This document shows, one piece after another, positions 12,801-22,100 of a DNA stretch of 64,000 bases. The position numbers and the translations under genes are program-made. The DNA is from Dermacentor variabilis. Lineage: Eukaryota; Arthropoda; Arachnida; Ixodida; Ixodidae. Below the pieces are notes generated by a model, which saw only the letters and a program-made list of their open reading frames with translations, was not told the origin of the DNA and did not search any database. The stretch covers positions 57,664,255 through 57,728,254 of the forward strand of contig NC_134576.1 in assembly GCF_050947875.1 (NCBI RefSeq), read 5' to 3'. Numbering within the stretch: position 1 is the stretch's first letter; the number at the start of each line of letters is the position of its first letter.

Positions 12801-15800
12801 CAGTGGAGGCGACTGCATCAGGCAGTGCTGTTTTGACTGCTGCAGCACACACAGGGCCACCTCAAGCAGATGAGCTGTTTTGTGTTGTCAATGGACAGGT
12901 GAGGCCAAATTCTTTCACTTTGTCTGCATAGATGTGCTTTCTAATGAAATTTCAGGTAAAAAAGACATGTTTGTATCAACAATTATGCCACGTGTCGGGA
13001 AAGTAACGTTAGTGCACATAAAGAGTCGAGTGCTAATGTAAACACGCATGAGCCTCAAGAAAAGTCAGCCTTCCTAAACAGCCACTGACATATAGTTTAA
13101 ATTTCACAACCATTACAAAAAATACAAGGTTGAATATTCTGTGGTGTCATGTCAGGACAAGTTATATGCAAATGTCACGTAGTCCAGCGTCGTGTCCCAG
13201 TTGCAGTGATCGGTGGAAACGTGTATCGACAGCATCTCTACGAGTGTTGGGTTGAGACATTCTGTAAGACCGTTTGTTTGTGGGTGTTAGGTGGTGGACA
13301 GCTTGTGCACAGAGTGGAGGAGGTCGTCGACAACTCGAGACAAGAACGAGCGGGCAGGTCTGTAACTGTCAAGGTGCACCGTGGTGGAGAATAACATCGG
13401 GGAGGAGAAAATCAGTTATGTCAGTTGCGCAACTAGTCGGCAACAGCTTTGTGATCGCATAGCAGGTCGCATAATCAGTAGCGACGGCCATCCACTTGTT
13501 CCTCCTCTAGTTGTCATCAGAAAAGGGCTGAGCAGCTCAAGACCTACGTGAAAGAAAAGGTTCAGAGGGAACTTCAATTGGATGTTGTCGTCCAACAGGT
13601 GGCAGGGGAGGTTTCTTCCGGCGCTCACACAATTGGCAAGTTGCGACATAATGAGGCACAGAGCGGTAGAGACCCGGCGAGAACCGGCGTCGTACGCGGG
13701 CGTATGTGTGAAAAACTCCAACGCTTGCAATTTTTGAGGCCTCATTGATCGAACTCATTCTTTCACTTTTCTTTGCTCGGCACTGCACCTATTGGAACCA
13801 ATTTTTTTTTTTGCTTTCTTCGTTGATTTCTTTATTGCAGTGTTGAACTATAAAATATGACTGTTTGCTCACGCAAAGTGGACAAATTTTGTTAAGTTAG
13901 TCACTTGCATGTATTAGTACCCATTACAGAAAGGTCAATTTCAAGGTGAGATTTAGTTTAACACCATTTTTATAAAACATTTCCGATGTGCAGAACAGAA
14001 ATTGTTGGGTTTTATCAGAAATGGATGGTTCTCAGCTATGCCATACTGTTTTATACAAGTGTGCTATAGTGTTAAGAGTACCGGTGAAAAAAATACTTCG
14101 TGTCTTGCAGGTACTGGTTGGTGAAAGCCTCCACATGCCAGACAATAAGTGGCAATACATAATGAAGTCCAGAGGAGATGCAAAATGCGTGCTGGATGTA
14201 GCCAGACATCTGTGGACCCCAGCAGAAGCTGGCGAAAGAAGCTTGACTGGGCAAGCTTGCCGGACGATGTCCGAATCATTCGGCAAGCTGGCGGCAACAC
14301 CAGCGAAAGTGGATGCAGTGAAGAGTAAGTAAACAGTCAGCTGATTTAAGAAACACTGCTGTATATCTGAAAGTTGTACTTTATTTACTCACATAATGAT
14401 CACACTGTCTTGTGAAAAAAATTGACACGAATTCACGTGTGCAATCATTACGGGGGGTAAATGTCCCATGAAAAGAAACATTTTCTTTTTTCGCCCCGCA
14501 TTTACTGCGGGATGACAATGGGTCAACAAGCAGGCGGCTGCCGCTGTCAGTACGGGACACGAAAACAAAAATGGTGGCCGGCAGAGCAAGCCGAACGCGC
14601 CGAACATGATTATTTTTCTTCTCGTGAGTACATTGTGCCCATTGTAGCAATTTCTTCCGTATCAGTAATGAATAATGTCGTTATTATTGGCTAGTTTGCG
14701 ACAATAATTATAATGTAGCTGTGTCCACATTGAGGGGACAGAAACAGATGGGCGCACTTAGCTGCCAGTGACGTAGAAACAGCCCACGAGTGCAGACAAA
14801 AAGAATCTAAAGGCGCTCTTATGTTGTTGACCACAACCATTATGAAGCCTACAAATAAAGCTGAGGCAAGTTTGGTTGTAGTTTTTTTTTTCATGGAAGT
14901 GCGGAAAGTAATGAAAGGAATGAAATGGGGCCACTGCTTAAGTATATTGGGTGCGTGCAGACCGCTTGGTATGTCTTCAAGAGCTGTTCACGTAGCATTT
15001 GACGGATGGTAAGCGCGATCATTATTATCTAGACTTGGCACACGACATTGCTGCGATAAGTTCATGGTGCAATAATTACACGGCAAAGGAAAAAACGAAT
15101 TTTCACAAAAACTTTAGGGGCGTGATCATTACGTGAGTACGATCATTATGCGAGTAAATACGGTATGTACGAGTAGTGTTGGTGTACACACAGCAAAGGG
15201 AAATGCCAAAAAAAGGAATGATGTTAGTGTAATTTTGTGTAATATAATAAACAGTAGGTACATTTCAGCGACCTCATGGTCTTTGAAAAAGTGTAATGTA
15301 GACTTGTGTGATCATAGTTTTCGATGATGGAGCATTCATTACAATGTTTTTGAAGAAGTATCTGAAATAACTTGCCAAATTGTTTGGTCTGAAAAGAAGC
15401 TTAAAGGGGTTGAGACACCAAATTTTGAGGCTAGAAAAAGCCTGTTGTAGGCTGCTTCTGTATGCGAGGGCACCCACGACGAGGTATTAGACGTTGTAAA
15501 TATTTCAAAATAATTTGAATTCAGCTCCAAAAAGTCATTAAAAGCTCCTCTTCGTGGTTAAGACCCATCGCTAGCGGGGCTGTTATGCTGTGACAGCGGA
15601 GGAACGAAAATATTGATGTCATAGCACACTAGTACAAAAATGTGACATACGATGAGCAGCGATGAAATGCCGATAGCCTCCACTATGACTGAGCTAGAGG
15701 CATATAGAACGCCTTTCTCTATGCTACAGGCTTCTAGAACACTAACCGAGCTAACCCTGGCCTCTGGCTAACCGAGACATGCACAGCGCTGTAGCGGAGG

Positions 15801-17745
15801 GCTGTTAACGTAGCATCTGCAAGTCGCATAGTTCAGCAGCTCCGAGTGGTCTTGTTCACTTGGCATTTCGCAACGTGTAAAGGCTAAACAGCGACCAATG
15901 AGTGGTCCATCTGGCACCGACGGCAGCCTCACCACATCGGATCATTCGGCGGCGCCGATATCGTCGCTAGGCCTTTTCCGGTTCACTTCAAAGCTAACAC
16001 TGACGGTGCTTCAGAATGAATCATCGACTCTCACAAGCCGCAATATTTTCTTACCGTCGTCGCTCTAGCAATAATTACAGCAATCGCGGCATGCACTTCG
16101 AGTTGCCAGTTGTTTACCTCTGCAGGCAGAGCACGTGTTGCGCGAGCAGACGACACAGCATAGTTTTATGTCACTTTACTGTGACCCACGTGACCAAGCC
16201 GTGTTGCGTTTCCTCTCCTACGACGTAGTAGCATCACTCGGAGCCTAGAAACTGAAAAATCGCTCGATATAGTAATGCTATTATTAAATTATTTATCGGG
16301 TATATGTGAATCCCATGGTGCACATCCTGCTTCCTGAAGCAGTATTTAACGCTTGATTCAAAGAACCCCTTTAAACCACTGCCTTTCCAATGTGCTGCTT
16401 TCACAGCCTTTGAACTTCTGCAAGATGTGGCCTCTCATCACTTTTGGCTTACTTGCAGTGATGTCATCTTATTTGAGAATAGAAATGACGGAAGAATTAC
16501 AACACAAAGAAACTCGTACTTAGATGTACACTATGACATGGATATTTGAGCTTAATTGTCCTGCCAAATCCACCTTTAAATTTTCATGCCTATTGTTGGT
16601 TCCAAAGAAAACCAAGGTGCTGGGCATCATGCAGAGTTCCAGCATTTGCTGCCAGCCTGTATTAGAATGTACTGTATAGTGTGGCTGTAACTGGCCTTTT
16701 TCTTTCTGCACAGCTTCGATTGTTTTATGAATTTAAGTGCCGATAGCTCTTCTACTGGCACCAGCAAACAGTCTGCCGCAAATTTCGTTTGCTGCAACAA
16801 TATGTTTATTATGAACAAACCAGCTTAACAGATGGCTTTTTTTGTCTTAAGATGCATCCTTAGGCTTCTTTACATTGAAGATGTATTGCAGGTTAGCTTA
16901 CCCAAAAAGCAAAATATATGGGGTTTAATAGTGGAACACTTAAGTATTCATTGCTGTCTTTTGTAGCTAAACAGAGCTTGCAAACCAGCCATATGACAGT
17001 GGTTATTATGTAACTTTTTTATGCCTTCATGGCTGATGCTAATGTTATGGTCCGCCTTCACTACTGCACTTAATACAGGGCATGAGCAGCAGGTAACGGT
17101 AACAGATTACAGAGTGGACAAACCATGCAGCTCGTCCCTTGCAGCTCTCTTGCATGCATTAGAGACAGTGTCGCCGAGTCATGGCTCTCAAAATACTACA
17201 GGAATTCTGGTGGTTGTAGAGCAGACAAAATATATGAAATTGCAAGCCAAAAATCCGCCCCCTGAGGCTTCTAGTGCAGCTGCCATGCGACTAAGCTTTG
17301 CATTCAAGCCAAGCCAACTCGACCAGAATCCCATATTACTCAACAAAACAATGTGATGCATGTGTATGTGTTCTCACTGCCACTAAAGCTACTTTGGCAT
17401 GCATGCCAGGTAGCATGTTCATGCGAAATAAATCGTACTGCATTTTAATATCTGAAACTTTTCGTTGAATCTTGCTTGAAGTGATTGCAGCAGATTTCCT
17501 TCATTCACTTATTACTACAAATTGTAACAAAAATAACTTAGTTCTACATTTATTGCATTCTTCTTTTAGCCTGCCTGGAGAAGTATGTGGCCATGCATCC
17601 TTCGGGGCCAGCAGCACCACCTGCTGAACACCGTATTGCAGCAGTACGAAAACACCTGCGCAGCTTTTTTACTGAAGCTGCCCGACAGGGAAAGAGAGTC
17701 CGTCAACAGAAAACAGCAGAGGCCTCCCTGCCAGATGGGCAATAA
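672..17745 (+). CDS. BEN domain-containing protein, BEND5-like (complete, 9 exons)
   Basis: Nine exons with GT-AG borders join in frame: 672-852, 2832-2932, 3980-4063, 4184-4328, 5988-6098, 10192-10263, 12804-12898, 14111-14324 and 17570-17745. The sum is 1179 nt, 392 codons plus TAA. Exon 1 carries an N-terminal module ([17 protein letters not shown]...) like that of BEND5. Exons 2-4 are charged, helical and heptad-like ([19 protein letters not shown]), which suggests a coiled coil. Exons 8-9, from residue 264, form the BEN domain, with the ERSLTG block matching the NRSVTG-like block of BEND5. BEN domains are known to bind DNA or chromatin and often act as transcriptional repressors, so a nuclear role is inferred. 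BEND5 in vertebrates is of similar length (about 420 residues). Only the intron 4/exon 5 acceptor is weak. Ticks may have several paralogues, so the orthologue is not settled. Confidence 0.85.
1760..2650 (+). mobile_element. I-like LINE 3' fragment (RNase H and C-terminal zinc knuckle)
   Basis: It lies in BEN intron 1. Translated in shifting + frames it shows the end of an I-clade ORF2. DPDTLYMD (2004-2027) is the first strand of an LINE-type RNase [11 protein letters not shown] (2132-2161) and MDSQI (2202) are the next RNase H blocks, and ITWCLGH (2295-2315) is a variant of the ITWVPGH block. [17 protein letters not shown] (2586-2636) is the C-terminal CCHC motif. Several stops and frameshifts show it is dead. 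Confidence 0.65.
2832..2932 (+). CDS. BEN gene exon 2
   Basis: The acceptor is ggttttag|ac and the donor aga|GTGAGT. It encodes [16 protein letters not shown] and then [18 protein letters not shown], a basic helical segment. Phase 1 in, phase 0 out. Confidence 0.85.
3735..3830 (+). repeat. Degenerate tRNA-like SINE head
   Basis: The stretch gtggcctaacggttagaac resembles a tRNA A box. A partly matching B-box-like stretch (aggtatgattgtaccac) follows about 45 bases later. It lies just before BEN exon 3. The B box is too poor for a working tRNA gene; a decayed tRNA-derived SINE is likelier. Confidence 0.35.
3980..4063 (+). CDS. BEN gene exon 3
   Basis: The acceptor is cctctgtag and the donor AAG|GTATGA. 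It is 84 nt, phase 0 to 0, and encodes a charged helical stretch ([19 protein letters not shown]). Confidence 0.8.
4184..4328 (+). CDS. BEN gene exon 4 (coiled coil)
   Basis: The acceptor is cagttttcag and the donor ttg|GTGAGT. It encodes a heptad-like segment ([20 protein letters not shown], then [20 protein letters not shown]), probably a dimerising coiled coil. Phase 0 in, phase 1 out. Confidence 0.85.
5032..5259 (+). repeat. Tick tRNA-derived SINE (Ruka-like), diverged copy 1
   Basis: It begins with cccgccgcggtgg, the 5' end of the family. It keeps the conserved body: gtgcacattaaagaa, cagagtcccccaactatgac, and the end ttttggcacgtaaaacccc. It belongs to the variant with a ggctttggcattgcgctg head, also seen at 61061-61275. 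It is in BEN intron 4. Confidence 0.75.
5988..6098 (+). CDS. BEN gene exon 5 (weak acceptor)
   Basis: The acceptor aaatgtag|ag lacks a good pyrimidine tract but is the one that keeps the frame. The alternative acceptor ending at 6000 runs into TGA. It is 111 nt, phase 1 to 1, so it can be skipped without a frameshift. It encodes a polar linker ([20 protein letters not shown]). The donor is aag|GTACTG. Confidence 0.65.
7073..7240 (+). repeat. Tail of a second tRNA-derived SINE family with fold-back head
   Basis: Bases from about 7130 match the tail of the copy at 48971-49232 (tcatccactttcatttc, tttctttatttcattcatta, agcacaagtaatttcccc). The head is replaced by a perfect 16-bp inverted repeat (7073-7088 and 7093-7108, four-base loop) built from the gttgtggga part of the tRNA-like region. 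It is in BEN intron 5. Confidence 0.65.
7813..8881. mobile_element. TA-flanked DNA transposon remnant (pogo/Tigger-like?)
   Basis: The ends are CAGTTGTAAACCGTTTATTT (left) and the complement of the sequence ending at 8881, CAGTCGCCGACCAATTTTTC. Each continues with GGAC, and 16 of 24 end bases match. Both ends are flanked by TA, as in the Tc1/mariner/pogo superfamily. Internal tgtccgaa motifs recur near both ends. On the minus strand, a block [15 protein letters not shown] (about 7900-8110) resembles the end of Tigger-type transposases, but the frame is broken. The family assignment is tentative. Confidence 0.5.
8884..10191. other. Remainder of BEN intron 5, nothing recognised
   Basis: AT-rich intron sequence. 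I see no coding similarity, RNA gene or tandem repeat here. The acceptor of exon 6 is at its right end. Confidence 0.5.
10192..10263 (+). CDS. BEN gene exon 6
   Basis: The acceptor is tgattgtgcag and the donor cat|GTGAGT. It is 72 nt, phase 1 to 1, and encodes a Ser/Thr/Gly-rich linker ([20 protein letters not shown]). Skipping it would keep the frame. Confidence 0.75.
10718..12400 (+). mobile_element. TTAA-flanked Kolobok-like transposon with THAP remnant
   Basis: The left end (AGGGAAGCTGAAGAGTC) and the complement of the right end (AGGGAAGCTGCAGAGTT) form inverted repeats. TTAA flanks both sides (10714-10717 and 12401-12404). TTAA target duplications and THAP-bearing transposases are known for the Kolobok superfamily; piggyBac shares TTAA only. 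Inside, 11085-11262 (+) encodes a split THAP domain. The element is 1683 bp and lies in BEN intron 6. No DDE core was recognised, so it is an internally deleted or decayed copy. Confidence 0.65.
11085..11262 (+). pseudogene. Frameshifted THAP domain inside the TTAA transposon
   Basis: One + frame gives [18 protein letters not shown] (first C2CH cysteines). After a frame change around 11130 the next frame gives [13 protein letters not shown] and then [17 protein letters not shown], which contains the FP block and the C-x2-H pair (CSNH) of the THAP zinc finger. THAP is a DNA-binding C2CH domain found in P-element and Kolobok transposases. The frame break makes it a pseudogene. Confidence 0.6.
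12430..12642 (+). repeat. Tick tRNA-derived SINE (Ruka-like), copy 2
   Basis: The sequence runs tggtgttgcgctgccaagca, a B-box-like ggtcacgggattgaatctcg, cgaaaacacccgtgt, ttaggtgcatgttaaagaac and cttagcacataaaacccc. The extreme 5' end is missing. It sits just right of the TTAA transposon in BEN intron 6. Confidence 0.8.
12804..12898 (+). CDS. BEN gene exon 7
   Basis: The acceptor is ccattggttgcag and the donor CAG|GTGAGG. It encodes an Ala/Thr-rich linker ending in [10 protein letters not shown], the lead-in to the BEN domain. Phase 1 in, phase 0 out. Confidence 0.8.
13140..13790 (-). pseudogene. Gypsy integrase remnant in BEN intron 7
   Basis: Minus-strand frames give successive integrase blocks of a Gypsy element: [12 protein letters not shown] and [17 protein letters not shown] (HHCC zinc-finger end, 13790-13600). 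[10 protein letters not shown] follows. Nearer the left end, a TNGLTE block is seen where intact copies have the Glu of the DD35E triad, followed by FAYNLS. Several frame changes and stops show decay. No LTR is recognisable at either side, so this is a fragment. Confidence 0.65.
14111..14324 (+). CDS. BEN gene exon 8 (BEN domain, first part)
   Basis: The acceptor is gtgtcttgcag and the donor aaga|GTAAGT. It encodes 71 residues starting [14 protein letters not shown]. It includes [20 protein letters not shown] and LTGQACRTM, the block typical of the BEN fold. Phase 0 in, phase 1 out. Confidence 0.88.
14382..15160. mobile_element. DNA transposon (MITE-like) with TATTTACTC termini
   Basis: The left end TATTTACTCACATAATGATC and the complement of the right end TATTTACTCGCATAATGATC are inverted repeats with one mismatch over 20 bases. 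A further gatcattac motif lies near each end. The internal 740 bases have no recognisable transposase. The element is in BEN intron 8, about 60 bases after the donor. Confidence 0.6.
15405..16370. mobile_element. TTAA-flanked MITE
   Basis: TTAA at 15401-15404 and 16371-16374 flanks ends AGGGGTT...AACCCCT. The 966-bp interior is non-coding. The end motif (AGGG after TTAA) resembles that of the Kolobok-like element at 10718-12400, so it may be a non-autonomous relative. It is in BEN intron 8. Confidence 0.5.
17570..17745 (+). CDS. BEN gene exon 9 (BEN domain, end)
   Basis: The acceptor ttcttttag follows a T-rich tract. It encodes [40 protein letters not shown] and a basic tail ending LPDGQ with stop TAA at 17743. 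I saw no canonical AATAAA soon after the stop codon. Confidence 0.88.
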
Positions 17746-17934
17746 GAATGTTTGTCACATATAACAGTATACATATTTATTCCACACGGCAGATGTACAC
17801 GTAGCTGCATACTTAGTCACATGTAGATACAGGCTGCACACTTCGCACGACTCAAGACTGCATGAATATAGACCATCATAAGCTTTTCAAGTGCACTTGC
17901 TGCTCATTCAATCCATTGCACACCTTGCTCTTGA

Positions 17935-18262
17935 CCCGCTGTGCTCATCAGTCACCCAGCACGCCACTCGTCACCCAGCACGCCACCCGTCACCCAGCAC
18001 GCCACCCAGCACCCAGCATCGCCACCCGGCACCCAGCACGCCACCCGTCACCCAGCATCGCCCAGCATGCTACCCGGCACCCAACATCACCCAGCACGCT
18101 ACCCGGCACCCAGCATCACCCAGCACGCCACCCGGCACCCAGCATGCCACCCGGCATCCAGCATGCCACCCGGCATCCAGCATCCCCAGCACGCCACCCG
18201 GCACCCAGCATGCTACCCGGCACCCACCATGCCCAACACCCAGCATACCCACTACCATAATC
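17935..18262. repeat. Minisatellite of cccagcacgccacccggca units
   Basis: About 320 bases of imperfect direct repeats built from ccacccggcacccagcatg and cccagcacgccacccgtca in varying order, followed by atgatggatgatgga. It starts about 190 bases after the BEN stop codon. Long open frames in it on both strands are a by-product of the repeat. Confidence 0.85.
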
Positions 18263-19249
18263 CACCATTATGATGGATGATGGATTTCGTTATGCCCAGC
18301 ATCGGGCAAATTTTCAATAGGGTACCTTCTGTTACCACCTGGGTTAAGGAAAAAACTGCTTAGTATAATCAACAATGCCTTTGCCACTTGCTCCACGCAG
18401 CGCCGTTGCGGTGACTCTCACCGCTACCATCCACTCCGCCCTCACTGTCCCGTCTCCCGCTGTCACGGCACTGCCACGGTGCTAGCGGCGCGCGCTCTTT
18501 GCGGCCTCGCGAGTGATCCACGGCTCTCCGCTTCTCCGTCACGGCGTCGCGTGGCTGCACGGCTCGCAGCTGCGTCTCTCGTTTCCCCGTTTGTGCGGCA
18601 CGTTCCTCATTTGTCGCCACTGCCAGTGCTTGCGCCTAGCTGTCTTTTTCCCGACTCAACTCTTGCCCTATACGTCACCATACCTGGTGCAGTGCTGTTG
18701 CGGTGACTCAAAATACAGTTATAGCGTTTCGTCCCATTACTTCTACTTCCCACCCGAACCTTGCGCGGCCACACTGAGGCCTATCTCTTAGTGAATGAGT
18801 GTGTGACCTCTACTCGATACCCCGGTTTTTCACCCGTTTCCTCATCCGACCTCAGAAGAAACATCAAATAATAATTGCTAATCTCCCCCCACCCTTTCCG
18901 CTGTGGTTACGCACCCATAAGATGGCGCGATAGCGCTTTGCCGAAGCGTTGGCATGATAAAGGCGGATCGTGGTGTGTGCTGCCCATTCCGAAACGCAGT
19001 ACATTTCCGTTCGGCACAGCATGCTTTGTATGCAGTCGCCTGTTGTTTAACTAAGGCAGCCGATGCGCTCAGTGATCGCATTACCAAGAAGCATATTCGT
19101 CGGCCAATTTTTTTTAGTATTCACTAAAGGCAGAGAGTAAGACTGTCGACCCTTTATTCTATTGACTCTATTCCAAACCTTTGTTTCGTCAGTGTAAGAG
19201 TTAATGCCTGATATATATTTTCTCCAACTATCTCTTCTAGCCTGTCGCC
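18263..19249. other. Unassigned stretch
   Basis: A GC-rich block at 18370-18710 is bounded by similar 20-mers (cagcgccgttgcggtgactc at 18399 and cagtgctgttgcggtgactc at 18691). I recognise no coding sequence. Bases 18880-19080 look like anonymous repeat. Confidence 0.4.
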
Positions 19250-19479
19250 GCGTTCTTCGACCCTAGGATTTGACCTGCTTGAAATTGACTAGATTTTCTG
19301 CCGTCGAAGAATCCCGAAGTAAACCCCATGCCTTGTTCTGCTTCTTACGCGCTAATCGACACTCATCATTCCACCGCGCAAGACGGCGTTTTGTGGACAG
19401 TCCACTTGTTACTGCGATGCATTTGGTGGAGGTGTCAAGGAGAAAAACTAAAATATTTAACCGCAGAGTCTATGCTTAA

Positions 19480-20237
19480 AGCACTCATGTCTTCCCAGGA
19501 TAAGGAAGCAAGTTTTTGAACTTTTCCCAGTCAGCTGAGTCAGTTTTCCAGCGAGGTAATTGTGGGGGACATTCATTAGACATTGGTGTGCATAGAGCTA
19601 CAGGGAAATGGTCACTTCCGTAAGGGTTTTTAATAACTTTATATTAAAAGTAAGGTAGAAGAGCAGCAGCTGCAATGCTAAGATCTATTGAGGAGTATGT
19701 TTTGTTTGCTAGAATATATTTCGTGGGCTCCTTCCCATTCAAAAGACATGCACCTGAAGAAAAAAGGAACTGTTGAATCAAACGACCTCTCGCGTCGCAG
19801 CGCGGGTCGCCCCATAGGTTGCTGTGTGCATTTAAATCTCCAAGCACAAGATATGGTTCAGGTAACTAATCTAATAATGTTTGGAATTCTTGTTTGTGAA
19901 GCTGAAAATTCGGCGGTATATATAAAGAGCAGATGGTTATCAGTTTATTTAAATGTGCAGCTCGAAAAGCCACTGCCTCAAGGGGCATTTGTAGCTGTAA
20001 GTATTGACAGGCTATAGATTTGTCAGCTATGATGGCTACGCTGCCGGATGATGCGAGGGCATCATCGCCATGCTTCCGATATATCGCATACCGACGAAGG
20101 AAGTTTTTATGCTTAGATTTCAAGCGAGTCTTTTGGACACACAGCACTTTTGGAGCCAGTTCATTAAGGAGTTCTTGGACATCATCGAGGTTGCAAAGCA
20201 GGCCTCTGATATTCCACTGAATAATCAGTGTATCCAA
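19480..20237 (-). pseudogene. APE-type endonuclease of the I-like LINE, frameshifted
   Basis: The start MDTLIIQWNIRGL and PKVLCVQKTRLKSKH correspond to the N-terminal Asn and Glu blocks. In this copy the usual QET reads QKT, so the catalytic Glu is replaced. Further on are MLGDLNAHSNLWG (the GDxNAH block, 19847) and SSIDLSI. SDHFPVAL, the catalytic His block, lies near 19600 in another frame. The open frames 20237-19866 and 19847-19644 are separated by a frame break. Confidence 0.75.
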
Positions 20238-20282
20238 ATTAAAATAAATGTTGTGCTATGTGTCAGAGAGAATGGACTTCGT

Positions 20283-21577
20283 TTAGCTTACAGTGCCATT
20301 TTGGGGCTCAATAATTAGAGTTTTGTCTTTTTTGGAGCGGTCGACAAAATCGCGCCGCTCCTCAGGCGTCCACTGTGCCTTCTGACTGGGTGTTCTGTCC
20401 ATGGCCTCTTGAGAGGCACTGGACACGCGCTCTTGCGAGCGGTGTGCTTTCCGTGAAATCCTTGTCTCGGAAGACAAGGCCTTGGAGCCCACCATCCTGG
20501 TGGTTGGTAGGTTTTTCTTGACATCTGAGCTGGGCTGACTGGTGCCAGCACTAGCAGAGGCCTCCACTGTGGTCAAATTCGGGAGAGGTAGGGCAGCCTT
20601 CCCTGCTCCGAACATGGGGGCAGGTGGCGTTGCCGCACGCTCGCTACGCGTGGTGCTGGCGTCCGCCAAGTGCCGTTGTAGTATTGCCCCTCGACGTACC
20701 ACTTCGGGAAAAGATGTGATCTGTCAAATGTTGGTGAGATGGGTTGTCTTGCTTCTCTGAAGGTTATTTTTTTTTACCTTTATCACAATTATTTCTTTTC
20801 CTTTTTCCAGAATGCGCATGATCGAGAATATGCAGGGTGGTCACCATTACAATTGCAACAACGGGGCTCAGCCTTACAGTCATCTGCATAGTGATCATTT
20901 ATGCCACATTTCGCACATGTTAGCCGCCCTCGGCAGCTCTGGGAAGCGTGGCCAAACCTCTGGCACTTAAAACAACGTCGTGGGTTGGGGATGTACGGTC
21001 GTACTCTGATTTTCATATATCCTGTATCTAATGTCTCTGGTAATGAGCTAGAGCCAAAGGTAACTGTCAGATGCTTAGTTGGCAGCTCCTTGTTGGCCCG
21101 TCTGATCTTTATTCTTTGTACGCTTATTACGTTTTCATCCTTCCATCCTCCCAGGAGTTCTTCTTCGGTCAAGTCCACCAAGTCAATGCCAGAAATGACC
21201 CCTTTGGCCGTATTCATGGTGTGGTGTGCCGTTACAATGATGGGGATGTCTCCAACTTCTACAAGGATCGTTAGCTTGTCGTGTCGTGCTTTGTCTTTCA
21301 ATTCGAGTAATAAGTAGCCACTGGCCGTCTTGATGATTTTATAGCTGCATCCAATGGTCTCTGTGAGATACTTCGCCACAATGAATGGTGAAATCATTCT
21401 TGCCTTCTTTTCAGGTTTATTACTGTGAACAACGTGAAATTTCGGGAAAGTCTGAGTGGCTTTGAGAGAAAACTGAAATGCAGCGTCGGTGCGCCCCCTA
21501 TTAGAGGGACGATCAGTTGAGAAGGGTTGGAAGTTCCCAGTGAAATATGTTGAGTATTCAGCGACAATGTCAGTCAC
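20283..21577 (-). pseudogene. LINE ORF1 (gag-like, three CCHC knuckles), frameshifted
   Basis: The frame 21577-20789 encodes an N-terminal nucleic-acid-binding region and then three knuckles: CFKCQRFGHASQSC, CAKCGINDHYADDC and CCNCNGDHPAYSRSC. The frame stops at FWKKEKK beside a run of A (T at 20767-20775 on the plus strand). The protein resumes in another frame, 20702-20283, with the C-terminal WTPEERRDFVDRSKKDKTL. Its role in intact elements is RNA binding and RNP formation. Confidence 0.8.
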
Positions 21578-22100
21578 CTACCACCGAGCCCAACAAGGGA
21601 CAAGGCAAGGTATGTGGTGAAACAAGCCCTACCATGCCAACTGTACGTCGTCACTGTAACCACATATGTTATAACCAAGGTAGGTCATACCACACCAGGT
21701 TAACCCTCGCCGCCACGAATGTTGGAAGTTATCAGAAGAAAAAGAAGACAGGAAAGACTAAAAGTGAGAGGGAAATACGAATGTGTGCGAAGAGAGAGAA
21801 ATGAAAAGGCGATTGCCGATTTCCCCCAGATGGGTCAGTCCGGGGTTGCCGTCTACGTGAAACAGAGGCCAAAGAGGTATGTTGCCTCCGCCGGAGGGCC
21901 TTAACGGTCCGAACACCCGGCATTGGCTCAACCCCCAGGATCCCCCTTTCAGCGGACACGGCTAAGCCACACACGGCTACATGCGGGAGTGTCCGACCCT
22001 CATGTGCTCGGGTCCGTGGTGTCGCAAAACACCAAACGCCTGCTGACGTTGACGCCCCTGCGGGGAAATATTGCATCCTCATCCACATCAGGATTCTGGG

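Larger units (their letters stand above)
19250..22100 (-). mobile_element. I-like non-LTR retrotransposon, 5' half
   Basis: Reading on the minus strand there is a GC-rich 5' UTR (22100-21580), ORF1 with three CCHC knuckles (21577-20283) and an APE-type endonuclease (20237-19500). The reverse transcriptase and 3' end are absent. ORF1 and the endonuclease each contain frame breaks. The arrangement of ORF1 with triple CCHC plus APE endonuclease is that of I/Jockey-type elements, which retrotranspose by target-primed reverse transcription. Confidence 0.8.

Noticed and set aside
17935..18262. CRISPR array
   Set aside because: Repeats are contiguous and of varying length without unique spacers, in a eukaryotic genome.
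17862..18280. Three overlapping 110-132 codon open frames rich in Pro/His/Thr
   Set aside because: They are produced by the minisatellite, which stays open in all frames because its units lack stop codons.
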